Positions 43,572 to 55,092 of a DNA stretch of 64,000 bases are shown here, piece after piece; the stretch's first letter is position 1; each line of letters starts with the position of its first letter. A program made the position numbers and the translations under genes. Under the pieces are notes generated by a model. That model saw only the letters and a list, made by a program, of their open reading frames with translations. It did not search any database and was not told the DNA's origin. The DNA comes from Prorocentrum cordatum. Lineage: Eukaryota > Sar > Dinophyceae > Prorocentrales > Prorocentraceae. The DNA is taken from positions 125,840 through 189,839 of the forward strand of contig CAUYUJ010018539.1 in the NCBI GenBank assembly GCA_963575745.1, given 5' to 3'.

Positions 43572-43803
43572 GAACCTACATGCATGTCTATGCCATTGTT
43601 CTTGCTCGATCCCCCGGGCATCTCCCAGGGTGCGTTCTGGCAAGAAGCTCGAGGAACGTCCAGCCGTAGCGGGGAGTTGTCTCCAAGGCTCTCCGATGAC
43701 CTTCGCCCGTGGCTGCCTAAACTTTCCAGGCTCCTGGTCCGTACTGACCAGCGGGAGGCTCCAGCTTCCGGCTCCACCACCCAGGACTTGGCGGCGCGCA
43801 AAA

Positions 43804-44001
43804 TCGGGAGCGGCCAAGAGGGGGGTGTCCAAGAGGGGGGGGTGCAAATCATGGCCGGCGGCATGTGCGCGGCCCAGCGGGGGGGCCAGGGACGTAAAGA
43901 AATAAGAAGAGGCGCCATGAAATCTGGGGAAATATCATGGCCCGCGCCATGATATCCACCCCCCCCCCCCTAGTCATCACCACCCTCTTTTCCACCCCCG
44001 A
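43804..44001 (+). mobile_element. MITE-4 copy b with 5-bp duplication
   Basis: 198 bp, about 95% like copy a by eye. Direct repeat CAAAA at 43799-43803 and 44002-44006. Different target words at copies a and b support true insertions. Confidence 0.85.
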
Positions 44002-44137
44002 CAAAAGGGGGGGGAGACACGAGAGGGGTGAGCTTCCGAGAAGGCCTGGGGGGGGCTTCTGAGCTTTTGACGAGGCCTGGGCCTTAGCAGCGCCGGGGTG
44101 CTTCTCAGAAGGCTCCCTGGAAGCCAGGAGGGTCTCC

Positions 44138-44400
44138 ATGGATGCCCTACAAGATCCGATGGATATACGAAGAAATCTTCTTGGATTCCCGGAGGAATCC
44201 GATGGAGTTCCTGAGGATTCCAAGGGGTTTCCGGAAACATCTCATGGATTTCTGAAGGAATCCGACCGATGTCCTCAGGAATTATATGGAATTCCGAAGG
44301 ATTCCTATAGATCCCTTCCGGAATCCAATGGATTTCCTGAGGAATCCGATTCCTGCCGTATAAGGAATTCTAGTGATGCCCTATGGACTCCTGAGAAATA
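44138..44400 (+). repeat. 21-bp degenerate repeat reading a heptapeptide theme
   Basis: The plus frame from 44138 reads G(F/V/I)P(E/K)(E/D)S(D/K/H/Y) about eight times (44195-44360), from TTCCTGAGGAATCCGATGG-like units. Many differences fall between similar residues. The frame runs on to 44764 without a motif. Confidence 0.55.
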
Positions 44401-44844
44401 TCCTGAGAAACACTATGGATTTCCCCACGAGCCCCCAATGATTTCGCATGCTGCTTTCTTTTGGAAGGCCGCCCACCTCGCGCCCCACGTGTGCGCGCCG
44501 CCCAGCCAGGCCATCCGGCGCCCCACAGTCTGCTTGAGGCGTGGATCCCCCGGAGGGCTGGACCACTGCGCCTGGAGCCTGGTTTTCTCTGGGCCCGGGC
44601 GAGTGCACTCGCATGGCGCTCGCCCCCGCCCCCCCCCACCCCCGCCGCCCCTCTTCCATCAATCACGAGCGTGCACGTGCCTTTCGACCTGCGTGATTCC
44701 CGCACGTCGAGATGTTTTCGGCGTGCTTCAGGCTCAGGCCGCCCCCCCTCCGTCCATGAAGTAAACTTGCCCGAATCCACAAAAATAGCCTGGCGAAGCA
44801 CTGAACCATACGCAGTTGTGAACACCGTCGTTGTATGCACCGCA
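44401..44844. other. Intergenic with short dispersed repeat
   Basis: 44778-44835 (AGCCTGGCGAAGCACTGAACC) matches 27421-27480. No gene. Confidence 0.4.
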
Positions 44845-45335
44845 TTCGGAGGAGCTCCCTATAGGGCCACGAAACGTGTGAGGGGTGTGCGAAAAAATGT
44901 CTGGTAGGCGCATGCGAAAGCAGCTGCTGGGGCTGTCGGTGGAATTCCGTATGGGGTCACGACATGCGTGAGAGGTGTGCCAACAAAAAGGTGCGGTGGG
45001 CGCATGCGAACGCAGCCATGGGGGCCGTCGGTGGAGCTCGCTATGGTGCCGCGAAGCGTGTGAGGGGTGTGCCGAACTGGGTGTGCGTGACGCATGCGGG
45101 CGGTAGCCCTGGGGCCTTCGGTGGAGCTTCTTATGGAGCCACGGAACGTGTGAGGGGTGTGCCGACATGGGCGTGCGTGACGCATGCGGGCGGTGGCACT
45201 GGGGCCTTCGGTTGAGCTCCCTGTGGGGCCACGAGACGTGTGATGGGTGTGCAGAAATGGGTGTGCGTGACGCATGCGGGCGGTAGCGCTGGGCCTTCGT
45301 TGGAGCTCCATGTGCGGCCACGAAGCGTTGTACTG
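44845..45335. repeat. 89-bp satellite family, locus B
   Basis: Five to six diverged units (CACGAAACGTGTGAGGGGTG, GGCGCATGCGAA, GTCGGTGGAGCTC) of the satellite at 28705-29586. Confidence 0.85.
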
Positions 45336-45344
45336 GTTGGGTGA

Positions 45345-45478
45345 AACGCAGGGAGGAGGGAGGAGGGGGAGGAGGAGGAGGAGGAGGGAGGAGAAGGGAA
45401 GGAGGGAGGGAAGGAGAGAACGCGGGGACCGTCTCTTCAAAACGCGGACCCGACACCACAGGATGGCTGGGAAAAACA
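45345..45478. repeat. GGA tract followed by R6
   Basis: GGA/GGGA tract, then GAACGCGGGGACCGTCTC and CCACAGGATGGCTGGG, as at 29815-29890. Confidence 0.7.
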
Positions 45479-46340
45479 GGCTCCTACAGTGGAGGCCAGC
45501 CCAGAAGAAACCTTCCACAAGAAACCCAACCCTGAGACCACAGCACGTCCATCGAGTTCTGGTGCGGGAGCGTCGCGCTCTCCATCGCAGAGCCATCGAA
45601 ACCCGAGAAACCCAGGGCACCCTGGAGGCGAGAAGGGTGTTTCTTGGTAGGGCCCCTCACTGTACATTTCGCAGCGGGTCGACTGTGGACGGTCCGGGGC
45701 CCGCTGAGGCCCCCCCGCGAAGTTCGGAGCTCGAGGCTCGACCTTCGAAGCTCGGAGTTCACGTCCGCAGCTCGGACCTCGAGGCTCGCAGCCCACAACT
45801 CGAAGCTCCAAGCTCGAAGCTCCAGCCCTCTCTCCCTCCAGGCCGAAAGCGGTAAGCAACGGACATGTTGTGGCTCGGAGCCATTTCCTCGGAGCCATTG
45901 TAGGGTTTGGGGGTCAGGCCTGCAGAACACCCCAAACGGACGTGCTGGCGCGCAACCAGCCTGTTCGGTCAACCTGAACTTGATGCACCACATCTGGCGT
46001 CAAGCCAAAACTTGGGACAGAAGCGAATGGTCGGATGCTGCACATCGTTGCTCGGTTGAACTGGCGGGGCGGGCTTGACCTATGCTGCTCCGAACGGACT
46101 CTGAAGGACCACATCCCAGAACAACAGATCGAGCACCCAAAAAGGAATCGAAACAGTTTCAAGCCAGTACCGTCTTCCAGGGCCAGACACGTGAAGTCCC
46201 TCCAGTTTCGTTACTTTCTTGGTGCTCGAAATCCTTCCTGGTGATCAAAGCTAAAGTAGGTAAGAACCTTATAAGGCTTGACAACATTGACGCCCCTCTT
46301 GTTGGTGGTCTTGCAGCGGAAGGCGCTCCCTGACCCTTGC
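45479..46340. other. Intergenic, no gene recognised
   Basis: 45715-45835 has AGCTCG(A/G)AG(C/G)T-type degenerate repeats. Frames near 46035-46333 (plus) and 45914-46162 (minus) have no motif. Confidence 0.35.
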
Positions 46341-46344
46341 GGCC

Positions 46345-46870
<526 letters not shown>

Positions 46871-47009
46871 TCCTCAAAGTCTGGGGCCGTCCGCTGCGCC
46901 TGTGCGCGCCACCGAGGCACTCCACGGGCCACCACGCGGCCCCTCACGGTCTGCCGTCACCCTCCGCCGGCAGCCAGGGCGCGCGCCCTCCCCTGCCACG
47001 AAGGGGAAG

Positions 47010-47490
47010 GGGAGGAGGAGGAGGAGGAGGAGGAGGAGGAGGAGGAGGAGGAGGAGGAGGGAGGAGGAGGAGGGAGGAGGAGGAGGAGGAGGAGGAGGAG
47101 GGGAGGAGGAGGAGGGAGGAGGAGAGAGAGAGGAGGAGGAGGAGGAGGAGGAGGAGGAGGAGGAGGAGGAGAGGAGGAAGGAGGTGGAAGGGGAGGAGGG
47201 GGAGGGAAAGAGGCGAGGAGGAGGCGGAGGAGGAGAGGGGGGGGAGGAGGAGGGAGGGGATGAGGACCGCCCCTGACCTGACGGGCCATGCAGTGGCGTA
47301 AGGCTGTTTGGCGCCGCCCGCCTCTGGACCGCAACACATGCGGTTGCGCAAGCGACATCTGCGGCCGGAAGCCTTCTGTCCGCTCTGGTTTTGTCGAGGA
47401 GGGGGAAGAGGAGGAGGAGGAGGAGGAGGAGGAGGAGGCGGAGGAGGAGGAGGAGGAAGAGGAGGAGGAAGAGGAGGCGGAGGCGGAGGT
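47010..47490. repeat. GGA tracts
   Basis: GGA at 47010-47265 and 47400-47490 with a short GC-rich spacer. Poly-Glu/Gly/Arg frames are artefacts. Confidence 0.92.
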
Positions 47491-48054
47491 TTAGGAGGAG
47501 GTCTGCGGGGGATCGCCGCGCCCACGAGCCTTCGCGCGAGACCTCTGCAGCCAAAGCCTCCGGCTAGGTCTCGCCTCTCGGCCCTAGAGGGCCGCCTTCG
47601 GACGTTGGTGGCCCCTGCCGGGAATCTCGCGGAGGCCTGCGGGGACCTCCGCGGAGACCTCCGCCCTCACATCCGGCGCCCCAGCTTTGTGCGGTGCGTG
47701 GGCCCCCCTGGAGGCCTGGGCCGCTTCTCTGTAGAGGGATGCCGGCGTCTGTACCCCTTCGGTCGTTGGTGGACGGCCCTGGGCCCGCTGGGGGCACCCA
47801 GGGGCCGAAAGCGGTCCAAAGACCGGCCGCTTCAACTGCGGCAGGTTCGCGTCGCGTCGACCCCAGCGCTGGTTCCTGACACCGCGGGGATCGTGCAAAG
47901 TGGAACGAACGGCCGCTCCCTTGGCGCCGGATCGCTCAACGACGGGCCGACTCTGGGCCACGGGCGGCGTCCATCCTCAAACGCACGCGCTGGAGCCGCC
48001 GCCGGTCGGCACGACGCGAACCCGCGGTACCCTCGGAGCCTCGGACTTTGGAGT
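47491..48054. other. Intergenic, no gene recognised
   Basis: GC-rich, open in one plus frame, no motif. GAGGTC/GACCTC palindromic words at 47640-47665. Confidence 0.35.
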
Positions 48055-48318
48055 GGGCACCCTTGGGCGCTGCGTAATGGGGGGATCGTAAATGGGGGGG
48101 CGGCGAGTGTGGCCCGAAAAGGTACCCAAATGGTACCTAAACGAGCCCCCATGGGGCCCTGGAGGGCCCCTTTAGTAAAACGTGGTTTAGTTGAATCGAC
48201 CTGAGACCCAAACCTGGCGGGCGCAAAGCTGGAAAATAACGGCCACGGCGCCCACTCGAGAACCGAAAACGGACAATTCACTGATCGACGTGTCACTGTT
48301 GGGGGCTCTGTCCACCCC
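48055..48318 (+). repeat. Dispersed repeat R8, parts A and B joined
   Basis: Part A (GGCCCGAAAAGGTACCCAAA) is directly followed by part B (GTAAAACGTGGTTTAGTTGAA). At 37.6-38.5 kb the same parts are apart and part A is inverted. Confidence 0.75.
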
Positions 48319-48912
48319 CGAGGGGAGGAGGAGAAGGAGGAGGAGGAGGAGGAAAAGGAGGAGGACGAGGAGGAGGAGGAGGAGGAGGAGGAGGAGGAGG
48401 AGGACGAGGAGGGGGAGGAGGAGGAGGAGGAGGACGAGGAGGGGAGGAGGAGGTGAGGAGGTGGAGGAGGCGGAGGAGGAGGAGGAGGAGGGGGAGGAGG
48501 AGGGGGAGGGGGTTCTGTCCACCCCCGACATTACGCCACGCCCAACACCCGCAGGGGCTCGGGGCTCCGGGGGCGGGAGCGCAGCTCCCCGGCAGGCCCC
48601 CGGAGGAGCGCCCGCGCCCCTCGCAGGCTGGAGGAGGGGCGCCGTGCGCCGGGGAGGCCTGGCCCGCGCCGTTTCCGCGGCCTCCACCTCCTCCTCCTCC
48701 TCCTCCTCCTTTTCCTCCTTTTCCTCCTCCCCTTTTCTCATCCTCCTCCTCCTTTTCCTCCTTTTCCTCCTCCTCCTCCTCCTCTCCTCCTCCTCCTCCT
48801 CCTCCTCCTCCTCCTCTTCCTCCTCCTCCTCCTCCTGCTCCTCCTCCTCCTCCTCCTCCTCCTGCTCCTCCTGCTCCTCCTTCTCCTCCTCCTCTTCCTC
48901 CTCCTCCTCCGT
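48319..48912. repeat. GGA tract and facing TCC tract
   Basis: GGA at 48318-48510 and TCC at 48685-48912 form a large inverted repeat; GC-rich spacer without a gene. The TCC tract runs straight into the SL relic of LINE-3. Confidence 0.9.
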
Positions 48913-48929
48913 AGCCATGTTGGCTTAAG
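48908..48929 (+). other. Relic dinoflagellate spliced-leader sequence
   Basis: Starts TCCGTAGCCAT, ends TTGGCTTAAG; 20 of 22 positions match the SL. The next bases, CCACCGTGGCTCCGG (48932-48946), match the SL without its first seven bases at 10 of 15 positions. This may be an older relic from an earlier round of trans-splicing and retroposition. Confidence 0.85.
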
Positions 48930-48936
48930 TTCCACC

Positions 48937-49431
48937 GTGGCTCCGGGCGATGGAGCTTGTACGCAGCCGAGGGGCAGACTCGGGGGCCCCCACAACATTT
49001 CACGTGTCGCTCGCCTGTGTCAGCCTGTCAGAACGGCCCAGGCCTCGCTGTCCGTGGTCCGGCCCACGGACGGCCGCTGTCGTAACGCTTACTCCGTCCC
49101 TCGTCGGCTCATGGGGCCAACAGCCAGGCAGGATGAGGCGTTCCGACGGGGTGGTCCAATCCAGAGCGGGCACACTCGTCAACGGGTTGCTTGGGCGAAG
49201 CCTGCGTACTGTAAGCACTGCTGGTCGTCGTCCACGGGTGATCGGTGGTGGAACAGGGCTGACATGTACAGGTGCCAGTTGTGTGAGGAGCACAAAGGCA
49301 CGACGTTCGGCGGTATAAAAGAACAGTTAGATCAGCCTCCCTCCAAAAGCATCGCATCTTGCATCGCTCGAGAATTCCACGTGTGCCGAGCTCATGCAGG
49401 CTCGGGAGCAGCTGCGAGCCCGCCGGGCTGA
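48937..49431 (+). pseudogene. LINE-3 ORF1 N-terminus with zinc ribbon
   Basis: 164 codons starting just after the SL relic (a GTG here; an ATG at 48950 lies in another frame). Four cysteines at 92, 95, 113 and 116 (YCKHCWSSS, then YRCQLCEE), a C-x2-C...C-x2-C ribbon like those of LINE-1 and LINE-2. It ends at a stop before any coiled coil. Confidence 0.6.
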
Positions 49432-49939
49432 GTTGTGCAAGCAGCTGACAGCCAGCGCTTCTCCTCACGGGCCCCTGGCCGAGCTGCTCGAGGCCGAGCG
49501 GCCGGCGCCGAGGGCGACCCCCGCAAGACTCGGCCGCCAGGAGCACCCTGACGGGCGACGAGCTCGGGCCCCTCCAGACGCGGCTCCGAGCGGCAGGCCA
49601 GTGGGGTGGGGACGGCCGCAGCTGCGACGGCGGCCCCCCGGTGGCAGGGGGTCGCGAGGCGGCGTGGCGGTGCTGTGCCCCACGAGCATGAAGATGGCGC
49701 TCCAGCAGGGGTGCTCGGACAGTCCGGGGCGTGTGCAGGCTCTCAGACTTCAACATCCAGCCAGTTCCGCTGAAGTCCTGGGCAGCAGCCATTTGGGAAG
49801 GGCGGTTGCGTCACCCTCTCCTGCTTGCACGCAGAGCCTGCCTGGGTCGGTGATTGACTACTTTGCGATGAATGAGAACATGGCCATCCGTGCTACGGTG
49901 CCGGAGATGCGTCTCACAGTAAAGCTCTCGCCGCATTGA
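49394..49939 (+). pseudogene. LINE-3 EEP endonuclease remnant
   Basis: Only the closing motif is clear: LPGSVIDYFAMNENMAIRAT at about 49833-49892, the (S)xIDYFxx block of LINE EEP nucleases. The earlier part of the frame is Arg/Pro-rich and probably out of frame. Confidence 0.55.
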
Positions 49940-49948
49940 CCCGTCGCT

Positions 49949-50948
49949 GTGCAGACGCGTGGACCAAATACTTCCATGTGGACCCGAGTGCCGCGCCAAC
50001 CGCAGACGGTGCCAGTGGTTGCGCAACCTGGCTGCGCTCGCTATCTCAGGGAGTGGTCAGACTTCATTCGCGACGTGGCGTTGGCAGGCGCGGCGGACGA
50101 GCTGGCGGTTTCTTGGGGTCGATCTATCGCTGGAGCCGAACAAGAACTGGTAGACAAACATGATTCGATTGGATCCGTGATGAGGGAGTTGGCGAGCAGG
50201 GCCGCATGACGTTGACTGGCAGCAGGCTGAGACGGTGGTGAGCACACGTCTGCCGCGAGCTGACGCGGCCTCATTACTCTGCCTGGAATTCGGCGGCGCG
50301 CTGGGCGCGACGGGTTCGCAAAGTGAGCCACGCCCTCTCGACGTACACCCCGAAGCCCAGCGAGGAGGGGGACGAACAGCGGCGCCGACTGGAGCGAGTG
50401 GGGCAGCTGCTGCACGAGGCCCCGGCCTCCGCGCGCAGCGCGGCGAGGCAGCGGACGGCGCCGCTGGAGCTCGGCCCTCTGACGCGCACGGCCTCCCTGT
50501 GTGGAGCGGCCGTCGTGGCGATCCAGCGACCGACGACCCGATTCAGCGAACCCTGGACCAGGCCGGGGCCCGCCGGGCCAGCTTCCCTGCCCAGAGGGAG
50601 GCCTCTCGGAAGGCCTGGGTGCGGGACAGTCTGCTGGGCTGTGCTCGGGAGGCGCATCGGCTGTCCAGGGTCCGAGGGCTCCAGGAGACGATGGGGTCCA
50701 CCGAGCGAGCGCGGCCAAACGAACTGGCTGGCGCGACCTGCTCTGAGTGGGCCAGCGCCTGGTCGACCCACGACCGCCGAGCGCCCGAACTGCCGGTGCC
50801 GCCCGGTTTCGCCGACTGGCCGTCGCGTCCGACGATCGCGACTTCCGACGCGCGAGCTGCGATCGCCAAGCTCCCCGGGTCATCCGCCCGCGTTCTTTGC
50901 AGTGTCTTGCGGATGCCTTGCTCGCAGCAGTGGCAGCCCTCCTCATGA
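49949..50948 (+). pseudogene. LINE-3 linker between endonuclease and RT
   Basis: 49949-50209 contains REWSDFIRDVALAGAADELA. 50235-50948 contains RKAWVRDSLLGCAREAHRLS and NELAGATCSEWASAWSTHDR. This is helical linker sequence comparable in position to LINE-2 16.0-15.3 kb. Confidence 0.45.
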
Positions 50949-50959
50949 GATGCGAGAGG

Positions 50960-51910
50960 GGATGCTGCTGGCCAACGAAGCGGGTAGTCAGCCGCCTCGT
51001 GCGTCTCGAGAAACCCGACGGGCTCCCGCCTTCGTGTCTCGTGCCGGCTGCGCAGGCCCGAGACCGAAAGGTTGGAGCTCGCCGCCAAGACTGACGAGCG
51101 TTTGGGGGCGGGTAGGGAGAGGAGCTCGAGTGAAGTGAGTCGGCCTTCGACTTGAATCTCGCAGCGGAGATTGCGAAGGCTCGAAATTTGCATTATGTGT
51201 CAGTGCTGCTAGACATGATAGCCTGCTACGAGATGATGGAACTTCCTGTGTTGTTCCAAGTTTTTCGGCAGGTTGTTTTTCCGCTCAGGATGGGGTGGAT
51301 GCTCATCCAGAGCTACCTGGCCCCGAGACGGGTCGATGGGTCCCCGACGGAAGCCTGAGTCAGCTTTCAAGGCATACTTGCAGGCTGCTCGGCGGCATCG
51401 GCGCGGATGCTAGCGGCGCTGAGTCAGCCGGCGCACACTGTTATCTCTCGTTTCCTATTGGTGAGAGCGCGGGCCCTCATGGACGATGTTTCTGTACAGT
51501 GGGAAAGGTCCGACAAGAACGCGGCTACGATTGTTTTCGCCGCAACCCGTGAGCTGTGTCGGACGGTCGCCCCGTTTGGTCTCCTGTTGCAGCCCAACAA
51601 GACAGGGTATGCTGCGTCGAGCGTGGCCGCCGAGAGCAATGTCGCCTCGGCTGGCCGCTCGATCGGTTTTCGGCATAAGAAGCACATGCGGAGCATGGGG
51701 CATGATCTACACGGTAGACGTGCTTTGCGTGTGATGGAGACTCGACGCCGGAGGCAGTTGGACCTCAGAAGGCAGCGCTTATGCCACGGAGCCGCAATTT
51801 CGGGCGTCACCGACGCCACTCTCCGCAACCTTCGCTCGCTGGCAGCGTCTCTCATGGACGCTAAGAATAGCAGCCATGTCATACTCAATTTATTTGAGTA
51901 CGCACCGTGA
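50960..51910 (+). pseudogene. LINE-3 reverse transcriptase
   Basis: Fingers VSRLVRLEKPDG in the frame 50747-51094. Block A VSVLLDMIACYEMM in the frame 51152-51358, with Asp at 51215-51217. Block C ALMDDVSVQ in the frame 51407-51910, with the Asp pair at 51482-51487. Thumb GHDLHGRRALR, then an Arg-rich helix. A stop and frame changes separate the pieces. Asp-Asp is present, unlike LINE-1. Confidence 0.75.
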
Positions 51911-51973
51911 CCCTCGTACGCTCCTGCGCACGACGCGGCAACCCCGCTCGGTTTTAGCTACAGTTGTTGGATC

Positions 51974-52372
51974 TTGGACAGCTGTGCTAGGGCCTCTGAC
52001 CTCAGGTGCGTCTGGGAGCAAGCGTCGCAGGCCTTGGGTGGCGAACCCCATTGGTCTAACGTCAGGGGGCCTATGGGTGCGGTCATACTTTCGTTGCAAC
52101 GTGAGAGGTGGGAGCTGATCAGCCCACATCGCATCACGACTGATCAACAACATATCATATCTTTGTTCCGTACCTCGCCGCAGGGCTCTGGGCTGGCGCC
52201 ATGTGGCCAGCAGCGCGCAGGATACTTTGGGGACGAACCATACTTTTCTCCAGGGACACAACCCGATGAAGCAAGCCTGACCTCCCTGAGCATGTCCCAT
52301 GCGGCGTGCGGCAGAACAGGCGTGAAACGCAGGAACAGACAGAAGCCACAGGAGAACGAGAAGAACGAGTAA
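51974..52372 (+). pseudogene. LINE-3 post-RT segment
   Basis: Contains GPMGAVILSLQRERWEL, aligned with the same segment of LINE-1 and LINE-2. It ends at a stop with a Lys/Asn-rich tail; no RNase H follows. Confidence 0.5.
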
Positions 52373-52410
52373 AGAGGGCGCGCACGTGGAGCCCAGGAAA
52401 ATAAATAACA

Positions 52411-52716
52411 CCACCTCGAAGTTAGAATGCACGCAGCTGCCGATGCATAGCACAACTTACACACAGCGCGGAGCAGCGCGTGATAGATAGAAACCTAACC
52501 CCGGTTGCTATCAAGCCGAAGGAGGGGAGAAAGGGGGAAGGACGAGACGAGGCCAAGAAGACTTGTCGAGTGCAGTTTGTGTGAGAATCCCACATGGTCC
52601 AACCGACCATCTATGTAAGCAGGTCGGACACAGCAGCAGGCAGCGGGGAAAGCACAGTACAGTACAGCGGGGGCAGCGACGTCACCGCCGTCGCTGCCCT
52701 CGCAGTCGTCGTCGTA

Positions 52717-52748
<32 letters not shown>

Positions 52749-53364
52749 AACAAGACGCGAGGAAACTGGGCGAGGATCGCACGCCGGATAAGGTGCAAAA
52801 CCAACGCCAAGCTGGGCGGATGCGCCGAGGCCGCAGGGAGACACGCCAGCGACGGCGACTGCGCGGTCCCTGCGCGGACTCCTGCGGGGGCGGCTCGCGG
52901 GACCGGGCGGCCTGCAACCCACCAGCAGCCCCAGGTGGCACAACGCGCCCCATGCGCCAATGGAAGAGTCGGCGGAGGGAGGAGGGGATGGTGGAAAATC
53001 AAGGTGGGGAATCCATCAGCACGGCTCGCCTCACTTGTACTGATCCGCGCCTGGGCAGGCCGTATTGTATTGCACGCGCCACTCCTGGAGGTCAGCATCG
53101 TGCGTCTGTGCAGGCCCCACCTTGTTGTGGCCCCATGCCCCCGCGCAGGGGCAGTCCTGCGCCGAGCCATGCGTCCCGAAGCTATCCCCGCACCCAAACT
53201 CCTAGGTCCACGGCAGGCCGCGGTGAGCACACACCGAGGGAAGGGGAATAGAAAGGGGGGAAACCACATCAGCGCTCTTCCCCGCCCCAGGAGGGGGAGG
53301 GGGGAGAAGCGGGGGGGGCGTCTAAGATTGTTGGGCGCCCGAGATGTCCGGGGCAAGTCGGGCC
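52411..53364. other. Intergenic with GTC tract
   Basis: (GTC)n at about 52697-52751; nothing gene-like in the rest. Confidence 0.45.
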
Positions 53365-53560
53365 CAGGGCAACTCGGGTTTGGATTCCTGGCGAACGAGC
53401 CCGAGTTAGCCCTGACCCGAATTACCCCTGATGACTTGGGGCTCTGGACGCCCGAATTATCCGGGGTAGCTCGGGCCCGGGGTAACTCGGGTTCGGATTC
53501 CCGAAAAACGAACTCGGGTTAGCCCTGGCCCAAGTTACCCCTGATGATTCGGGGCTCTGA
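53365..53560. repeat. Direct duplication with ACTCGGGTT words
   Basis: AACTCGGGTTTGGATTCC(TGG) through TTACCCCTGATGACTTGGGG at 53369-53442 recurs at 53486-53558. GGGGTAACTCGGGCC-like words lie between. Confidence 0.75.
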
Positions 53561-53884
53561 AATTGCGAGGCTCACATCAGCACCTCTCGCTGGGTCCGGA
53601 CGGGGGGGTTCCGCGAGCGGTCCGAGCGTCCAAGAGAGCCCAGCTAGCCCAAGATGGCCTCCAATATTGCATAAAGGATAGCCCATGATACTTCAAGACA
53701 GCTTCGAATGCCTCCAAGAGGCCCCAAGACGGATCCAAGTGGCCACGGAGCCAAAAAAGGACCCACCCAGAGGCCAACATCTTTCCGAAACCTTTTGGAT
53801 GTTAGCCAGCGTGGACCCAAACAGTAAGATGTTGCACAGTGGGTGTGTAAGCGATGTGGAACAAACAGTAAACGTGGTGCAAGC
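53561..53884. other. Intergenic, no feature seen
   Basis: No recognisable frame or repeat. Confidence 0.4.
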
Positions 53885-54570
53885 TAGAGGCGGCAACGAA
53901 GCGGCAACGGGCGGCAACCTGGCGGAACCTCGCTGGGCCCACTTACCTAACGCACGAGACGGCAACAAGGCGGCAATGGGCGGCAATCTGGCGAAACCTC
54001 GCTGGATCCACCCAGCGCACGAGGCGGCAACTAGGCGGCAAACCAGGCGGCAACGAGGCGGCAACGTGACGAAAGCCTCGCTGCACCCACCCAGCGCACG
54101 AGCTGTAACTAGGCGGCAACGAACGGCAACGTGGCGAAACCTCGCCGGAACCACCAAGCGAACGAAGCGGCAACGAGGTGGCAACTGGGCGACAAAGGGC
54201 GGCAATCTGGCGAAACCTCGCTGGTTCCACCTAGCGAACGAGGCAGCAACGAGACGGCAACGAGGCGGCAACGAGGCGGCAACGTAGCGAAAAACATCGC
54301 TGGACCCACCCAGCGCTCGAGGCGGCAACGAGGCGGCAACGAGGCGGCAACGTGGCGGCAACTTGACGGCAACGTGGCGAAACCTCGCCGGACCCACCCA
54401 GCGCACGAGGCAGCAACCAGGCGGCAACGAGGCGGCAACGGTCGGACACGTGGCGAAAACCTCGCCGGACCCACCCAGCGCACGAGGCGGCAACTAGGCG
54501 GCCACGAGGCGGCAACGTGGCGAAACCTCGCTGGACCCACCTGGCGCACGAGGTGGCAACGAGGCGGCAA
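53885..54570. repeat. Composite array: hairpin block plus 11-bp GGCGGCAACGA units
   Basis: Nine copies of a block like CGAAACCTCGCTGGACCCAC, CCAGCGCACGAG (near 53925, 53995, 54075, 54140, 54215, 54290, 54380, 54465, 54525). A variable number of 11-bp GGCGGCAACGA units separates them. Most blocks can form a CGCTGG/CCAGCG stem. Confidence 0.88.
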
Positions 54571-54876
54571 CGGAGCCGTGAGATCCGGGCGCTGCAATTC
54601 CTGCCAAGCGGGGCGTTCTCGCCCGGCTCGGGGATCTGGGGCCATCACGGCTCGATCCGGCTCGAAATCTGTAGCAGCAGTTTGTTGATATGCGGGGCCG
54701 AGGAATTGGGGAGCGAAGACACGTGCACCTTTCGTGCCCCTTTCGGGCCCCAGAGGACTCCGTGAGGGCCCCTACCGTGCACGAAAGCTGCATCTTTTTT
54801 CCGCCCCCCGTGTGCCGCCCCCTCCCAGTACGCAACGCCCGCACAAAGACAGGGTCTGAGGCTCCGGCCACGATTT
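54571..54876. other. Intergenic with R8-like remnant
   Basis: 54725-54840 (CGTGCCCCTTTCGGGCCCC, AACGCCC) resembles reversed R8 part A. Confidence 0.45.
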
Positions 54877-55080
54877 TTCGCGACGTCGCGCGTCTTTTTC
54901 GCACCGTCCGATCTCAGGGCAGTCCTAGGAGGCCTCCCAGACGGGGTCCGAGCAGATGGGGTCGGAGGATCGCGACGCATCGCCGATGCATCGGCGACGT
55001 CGGCGCCGAGCAGATCGGGCTGCACATCGAGCCGCACCGCCGACGCATCGGCGATGAAGCGCGATCCTCCGGCCCCACCT
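54877..55080. repeat. Foldback family G, copy a
   Basis: Arms GATGGGGTCGGAGGATCGCG (54955) and CGCGATCCTCCGGCCCCACC (end about 55080), filled with GCATCGGCGATG words. 54877-54930 matches the reverse complement of the right flank of copy b at 62.2 kb. Confidence 0.75.
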
Positions 55081-55092
55081 GGGAGGCCTGCA

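Larger units (their letters stand above)
48908..52410 (+). mobile_element. LINE-3: truncated non-LTR retroposon with SL relic
   Basis: Plus strand. SL relic, zinc-ribbon ORF1, only the end of the EEP domain, linker, RT and post-RT segment. RNase H is missing, and the copy fades near 52410, after AAAATAAATAACACC. The distance from zinc ribbon to DYF (about 0.65 kb) is too short for a full ORF1 plus EEP, so an internal deletion is likely. Confidence 0.82.

Noticed and set aside
45870-45900. Additional SL relic (GGAGCCATTTCC, GGAGCCATTG)
   Set aside because: Only AGCCATT matches; no CCGT before it and no GGCTCAAG after it.
53885-54570. CRISPR-like array
   Set aside because: The blocks vary, the spacers are 11-bp tandem repeats and not unique sequences, no cas genes exist, and the DNA is eukaryotic.
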